NCBI GenBank assembly: GCA_900752815.1
Contig: CAADWS010000206.1
Location: forward strand, 1 to 15,858
DNA from: Bacteroidaceae bacterium
Lineage (GTDB): Bacteria; Bacteroidota; Bacteroidia; Bacteroidales; Bacteroidaceae
Length of the DNA stretch: 15,858 bases
Direction: 5' to 3'
The notes beneath the pieces are model-generated. The model did no database searches. It was given only the letters and a program-made list of their open reading frames with translations, and had not been told where the DNA came from. Each line of letters begins with the position of its first letter. Positions within the stretch are counted from its first letter, which is position 1. Below, one piece after another: positions 12,837 to 15,858 of the stretch. Made by a program: the position numbers and the translations under genes.

Positions 12837-14102
12837 CTATTCCGCCTCCCCCTGTTCGTTGTAGTGCTGGAAGAGAAAATCGTTGTAGGGATATTTCTGC
12901 ACGTGCAGCTCCTTGATGCGTGTGTAGAGCAGTTCCTTGAGCGTGTCGATGTTCTGCTTCTGGCGGGCGGAGATGAAGATGCAGTCGTTTTCCGTCTTGG
13001 CCATCCACGTATTCATGAGCTGTTCGAGCGAAACGTTCTCGCGTGTGGCCGGTGTCAGGTCGTCGGCGTCCTTCTCCACCCAGCTGTAGGCATCCATCTT
13101 GTTGAATACGGTGATTTGCGGCTTGTCGCTGCAGCCCAGGTCGAGCAGGGTTTTGTTGACCACCTCAATCTGTTCGGCAAAGTCGGGGTGCGACACGTCC
13201 ACTACGTGTACCAGCAGGTCGGCCTCGCGCACCTCGTCGAGTGTGCTCTTGAACGATTCCACCAAGTCGGTGGGCAGCTTGCGGATGAAGCCCACCGTGT
13301 CGGCCAGCAGGAAGGGCAGGTTGGAGATGATGACTTTGCGCACCGTGGTGTCGAGCGTGGCGAAGAGTTTGTTTTCGGCGAATACCTCCGTCTTGGCCAG
13401 CAGGTTGATGAGCGTGGATTTGCCCACATTGGTATAGCCCACGAGGGCCACGCGGATGAGCCGGCCGCGGTTTTTGCGCTGTGTCGTCTTTTGCCGGTCG
13501 ATTTCGGCCAGCCGCTCCTTGAGCAGCGACATGCGGTTGAGGATGATGCGGCGGTCCATTTCAAGCTGTGTTTCGCCCGGTCCGCGCAGTCCCACCGAGC
13601 CCTTGCCGCCTCCGCCGCCCGAGCCGCCGCCCTGTCGCTCCAGGTGCGTCCAGAGCCGTTGCAGGCGGGGCAGCATGTAGCGGTATTGCGCCAGCTCCAC
13701 CTGTGTCTTGGCATTGGCCGTCTGTGCGCGCATGGCAAAGATGTCGAGAATGAGGCTGGTGCGGTCGAGTATCTTCACGCGCAGTTCCTTTTCGATGTTT
13801 CGCAACTGTTTGGCCGACAGTTCGTCGTCGAAGATGACCATGCCCACCTCGCGCTCGGCTTCCTCCTCCGCCTCGATGAAGCGGCGGATTTCTTCCAGTT
13901 TGCCTTTGCCCACATAGGTGATGGAGCTGGGGCCGTCGAGCCGCTGTGTGAAGCGGCGCACGGTGACGGCACCGGCCGTTTCGGCCAGAAATTCGAGTTC
14001 GTCCAGATATTCGGCGGTTTTGCGCTCGTCCTGTCGTGGCGTGATGAGGCCCACGAGTACCGCGGTTTCCGATTTGGCTTCCGACTGTATGAATTCTTTC
14101 AT
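12837..14102 (-). CDS. hflX: GTPase HflX (ribosome-associated)
   Basis: A 421-residue cytosolic GTPase of the Obg-HflX class that binds the 50S subunit and splits stalled ribosomes under stress. The N-terminal HflX domain (about 14-165) includes TYVGKGKLEEI and FDDELSAKQLRNIEKEL. The glycine-rich run at 158-167 leads to the hallmark GLRGPGETQLE (171-181). The G domain shows G1 GYTNVGKST (222-230), G3 DTVGFI (268-273), G4 NKMD (334-337) and G5 SAR (378-380). All are intact, so GTP hydrolysis is expected. The length is typical for Bacteroidetes HflX. Start ATG 14102 is the first in-frame ATG after the promoter at 14198. It is a single-gene unit, divergent from the fumarase gene; its 3' end faces copy B of the intergenic repeat. 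Confidence 0.95.
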   Translation of the reverse strand: MKEFIQSEAKSETAVLVGLITPRQDERKTAEYLDELEFLAETAGAVTVRRFTQRLDGPSSITYVGKGKLEEIRRFIEAEEEAEREVGMVIFDDELSAKQLRNIEKELRVKILDRTSLILDIFAMRAQTANAKTQVELAQYRYMLPRLQRLWTHLERQGGGSGGGGGKGSVGLRGPGETQLEMDRRIILNRMSLLKERLAEIDRQKTTQRKNRGRLIRVALVGYTNVGKSTLINLLAKTEVFAENKLFATLDTTVRKVIISNLPFLLADTVGFIRKLPTDLVESFKSTLDEVREADLLVHVVDVSHPDFAEQIEVVNKTLLDLGCSDKPQITVFNKMDAYSWVEKDADDLTPATRENVSLEQLMNTWMAKTENDCIFISARQKQNIDTLKELLYTRIKELHVQKYPYNDFLFQHYNEQGEAE

Positions 14103-14197
14103 GTACGTGTTCGTTGGTTGGAGTGAAAAAGTACAGGGGCGGTGTCCTGCGTTCCGGCAGCAGCGGGCAATTCCGGGACAGCGCCGCTTTTACAAGG

Positions 14198-14205
14198 CAA
14201 AGATA
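14198..14205 (-). promoter_or_regulatory. -7 promoter element of hflX
   Basis: The minus strand reads TATCTTTG, matching TAnnTTTG, 95 bases before the hflX ATG. A TTTG -33 element at the expected distance is not evident. Confidence 0.5.
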
Positions 14206-14315
14206 ATCATTTTCCGGAAATTGGGGCACGCCGGCCGTTGCCTCTTTTGGCGGATGCCGTGCCCTTACGGCCGTCGGGGCGGTCCTCCTTCGGGCGGCGG
14301 CTCTCTTTTTTTTTC

Positions 14316-14329
14316 GGACCGGCCGGTCC
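14316..14329. promoter_or_regulatory. 14-base perfect palindrome upstream of the fumarase promoter
   Basis: GGACCGGCCGGTCC is its own reverse complement. It lies 42 bases before the -7 element of the fumarase gene, with a T-rich run on either side. It could be a dimeric regulator's operator; as a hairpin it would have almost no loop, so termination is less likely. It is the clearest symmetric site in the 317-base hflX-fumarase gap. Confidence 0.35.
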
Positions 14330-14371
14330 ATTTTTCCTTGGCGGCGGCTCCGATTCCTGCCGGAAAATTCG

Positions 14372-14379
14372 TACCTTTG
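14372..14379 (+). promoter_or_regulatory. -7 promoter element of the fumarase gene
   Basis: TACCTTTG matches TAnnTTTG, 40 bases before the ATG at 14420, and is identical to the pyrE -7 element. Confidence 0.65.
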
Positions 14380-14419
14380 GGCATAGTTTATGTACAAACC
14401 TTTTTAAGTCAAATCGAAT

Positions 14420-15858
14420 ATGGCACAAGCTCCTGAATTTAAGTATGCTCCGATGTTCCAGCATGGAAAGGACGACACGGAGTATTATCTGCTCACCAAG
14501 GACTACGTCAGTGTGGGTGAATTTGAAGGCAAACCCATCCTCAAGGTGGAGGCCGAGGGCCTTACCCGGATGATTAACCAGGCTTTCCGCGATGTTTCCT
14601 TCCTGCTTCGCCGTGCGCACAACGAGCAGGTGGCAAAAATCCTGAGCGACCCTGAAGCCAGCGACAATGACAAGTATGTGGCGCTGACCTTCCTGCGCAA
14701 TGCCGAAGTGTCGGCCAAGGGACAGTTGCCCTTGTGTCAGGATACGGGTACGGCCATCGTGCACGGTGAGAAGGGACAGCAGGTATGGACCGGCTACTGC
14801 GACGAAGAGGCCATCTCGAAAGGCGTATACAAGACTTATACGGAGGAAAACCTGCGCTATTCGCAGAATGCGCCGCTCACCATGTATGACGAGGTGAACA
14901 CCAAGTGTAACCTGCCCGCGCAGATTGACATCGAAGCCACCGAAGGCATGGAGTACCGTTTCCTCTGTGTGACCAAGGGCGGCGGTTCGGCCAACAAGAC
15001 TTACCTGTATCAGGAAACCAAGGCCATCCTGAATCCGGCTACGCTCGTGCCGTTCCTCGTGTCGAAGATGAAAACGCTCGGTACGGCAGCTTGCCCGCCT
15101 TATCACATCGCGTTTGTCATTGGCGGTACTTCTGCCGAGAAGAACCTGCTTACGGTGAAGCTGGCTTCCACTCATTATTACGACAACCTGCCTACTACGG
15201 GCGACGAAACGGGACGTGCCTTCCGCGATGTGGAACTGGAAAAGCAGCTCCTGGAAGAAGCACACCGCATCGGACTGGGTGCCCAGTTCGGCGGTAAGTA
15301 TTTCGCCCACGATGTCCGCGTCATCCGCTTGCCGCGCCATGGCGCCAGCTGCCCGGTGGGTCTCGGCGTGTCCTGCTCGGCCGACCGCAACATCAAGTGT
15401 AAGGTCAACAAGGACGGATTCTGGATTGAGAAGATGGACGACTGTCCCGGCAACCTGATTCCGGAAGAGCTCCGCGCCGCAGGCGAGGGTGAAGTGGTGC
15501 GCATCGACCTGAACCAGCCGATGGCCGACATTCTGAAGGAACTGACGAAATATCCGGTCAGCACCCGCCTGTCGCTCAACGGTACGATTATCGTAGGCCG
15601 CGACATTGCCCATGCCAAGATTAAGGAACGCCTCGATGCCGGTGAGCCGATGCCCGAATATCTGAAGAATCACCCCATCTATTATGCCGGTCCGGCCAAG
15701 ACGCCTGCCGGAATGCCTTGCGGCTCGATGGGCCCGACCACAGCCGGCCGTATGGACCCCTATGTGGACCTCTTCCAGAGCCACGGCGGCTCCATGATTA
15801 TGCTGGCCAAGGGTAACCGCTCGCAGCAGGTGACCGATGCCTGCAAGAAGCACGGCGG
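14420..15858 (+). CDS. Class I fumarate hydratase, 3' end cut by the window
   Basis: The first 479 residues of an iron-sulfur fumarase (family total about 545), interconverting fumarate and malate in the cytosol. Three cysteines fit the [4Fe-4S] ligands: Cys106 in [10 protein letters not shown], Cys225 in GTAACPPYH, and Cys319 in GVSCSADR. Their spacing agrees with E. coli FumA. Other family landmarks are [13 protein letters not shown] (186-198), [16 protein letters not shown] (303-318) and the swivelling beta-alpha domain from about residue 355 with [20 protein letters not shown] (381-400) and [14 protein letters not shown] (433-446). The reading frame is open to the last base. In anaerobic Bacteroides this enzyme works in the reductive branch, malate to fumarate, that feeds fumarate reductase; oxygen sensitivity is expected. 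The E. coli-style name would be fumA or fumB. A palindrome upstream may regulate it. Confidence 0.95.
   Translation, partial: MAQAPEFKYAPMFQHGKDDTEYYLLTKDYVSVGEFEGKPILKVEAEGLTRMINQAFRDVSFLLRRAHNEQVAKILSDPEASDNDKYVALTFLRNAEVSAKGQLPLCQDTGTAIVHGEKGQQVWTGYCDEEAISKGVYKTYTEENLRYSQNAPLTMYDEVNTKCNLPAQIDIEATEGMEYRFLCVTKGGGSANKTYLYQETKAILNPATLVPFLVSKMKTLGTAACPPYHIAFVIGGTSAEKNLLTVKLASTHYYDNLPTTGDETGRAFRDVELEKQLLEEAHRIGLGAQFGGKYFAHDVRVIRLPRHGASCPVGLGVSCSADRNIKCKVNKDGFWIEKMDDCPGNLIPEELRAAGEGEVVRIDLNQPMADILKELTKYPVSTRLSLNGTIIVGRDIAHAKIKERLDAGEPMPEYLKNHPIYYAGPAKTPAGMPCGSMGPTTAGRMDPYVDLFQSHGGSMIMLAKGNRSQQVTDACKKHG

Noticed and set aside
12777..14126. 449-residue plus-strand frame opposite hflX
   Set aside because: Shadow of the GC-rich hflX codons; hflX has every family motif and its own promoter.
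14207..15853. 548-residue minus-strand frame opposite the fumarase, with similar long frames opposite argH (2766-4136) and the ligase operon (10635-12431)
   Set aside because: All are antisense frames produced by high third-position GC; none has a recognisable motif or leader.

Overview
The window looks like chromosomal DNA of a Bacteroidales bacterium (Bacteroidaceae-like, GC-rich for that group). The evidence is repeated Bacteroidetes-type promoter cores (TAnnTTTG) at sensible distances from most genes, A-rich leaders with few Shine-Dalgarno sites, a porin-family outer-membrane barrel, a Bacteroides-style ArgH N-terminus, a class I fumarase, a PaaK/ACT pair and a periplasmic sulfatase beside a GH2 enzyme. 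The genus cannot be fixed from sequence reading alone. No rRNA, tRNA, CRISPR array, insertion sequence or phage gene was seen.

Layout, left to right. 1-880: a visibly more AT-rich block with a terminator for something upstream, a promoter, a hairpin leader and a small outer-membrane beta-barrel protein closed by a strong terminator. 1029-4788: pyrE, then an intergenic repeat unit (copy A), then an SRPBCC protein, argH and an unusual four-cysteine lipoprotein that look like one operon ending at a strong terminator. 4791-5185: a small exported protein missed by length cut-offs, then a short convergent gap. 5186-10412: a divergent pair, a Ser-type sulfatase (minus) and a 1001-residue GH2 beta-galactosidase-like enzyme (plus), separated by about 700 bases holding both promoters. 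10613-12475: a PaaK-type arylacetate-CoA ligase and a tandem-ACT protein in one operon. 12495-12751: the second copy (B) of the intergenic repeat unit. 12837-15858: divergent hflX (minus) and class I fumarase (plus, cut by the window end).

Most genes are housekeeping: pyrimidine and arginine synthesis, fumarate metabolism, ribosome rescue by HflX, and probable arylacetate activation feeding aromatic amino acid synthesis. The sulfatase and GH2 enzyme probably act one after the other on a sulfated, galactose-containing glycan, although no SusC/SusD pair is present.

The observation most worth following is the pair of intergenic units at 1822-2110 and 12495-12751. They share a left motif and a 50-60 base right end that is a perfectly spaced minus-strand promoter (TTTG, 20 bases, TATCYTTG). 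In both copies that promoter is followed, after exactly 10 bases, by an intrinsic-terminator-like hairpin whose sequence is unrelated between copies. This looks like a family of very short hairpin RNAs or promoter-terminator modules; the function is unknown to me.
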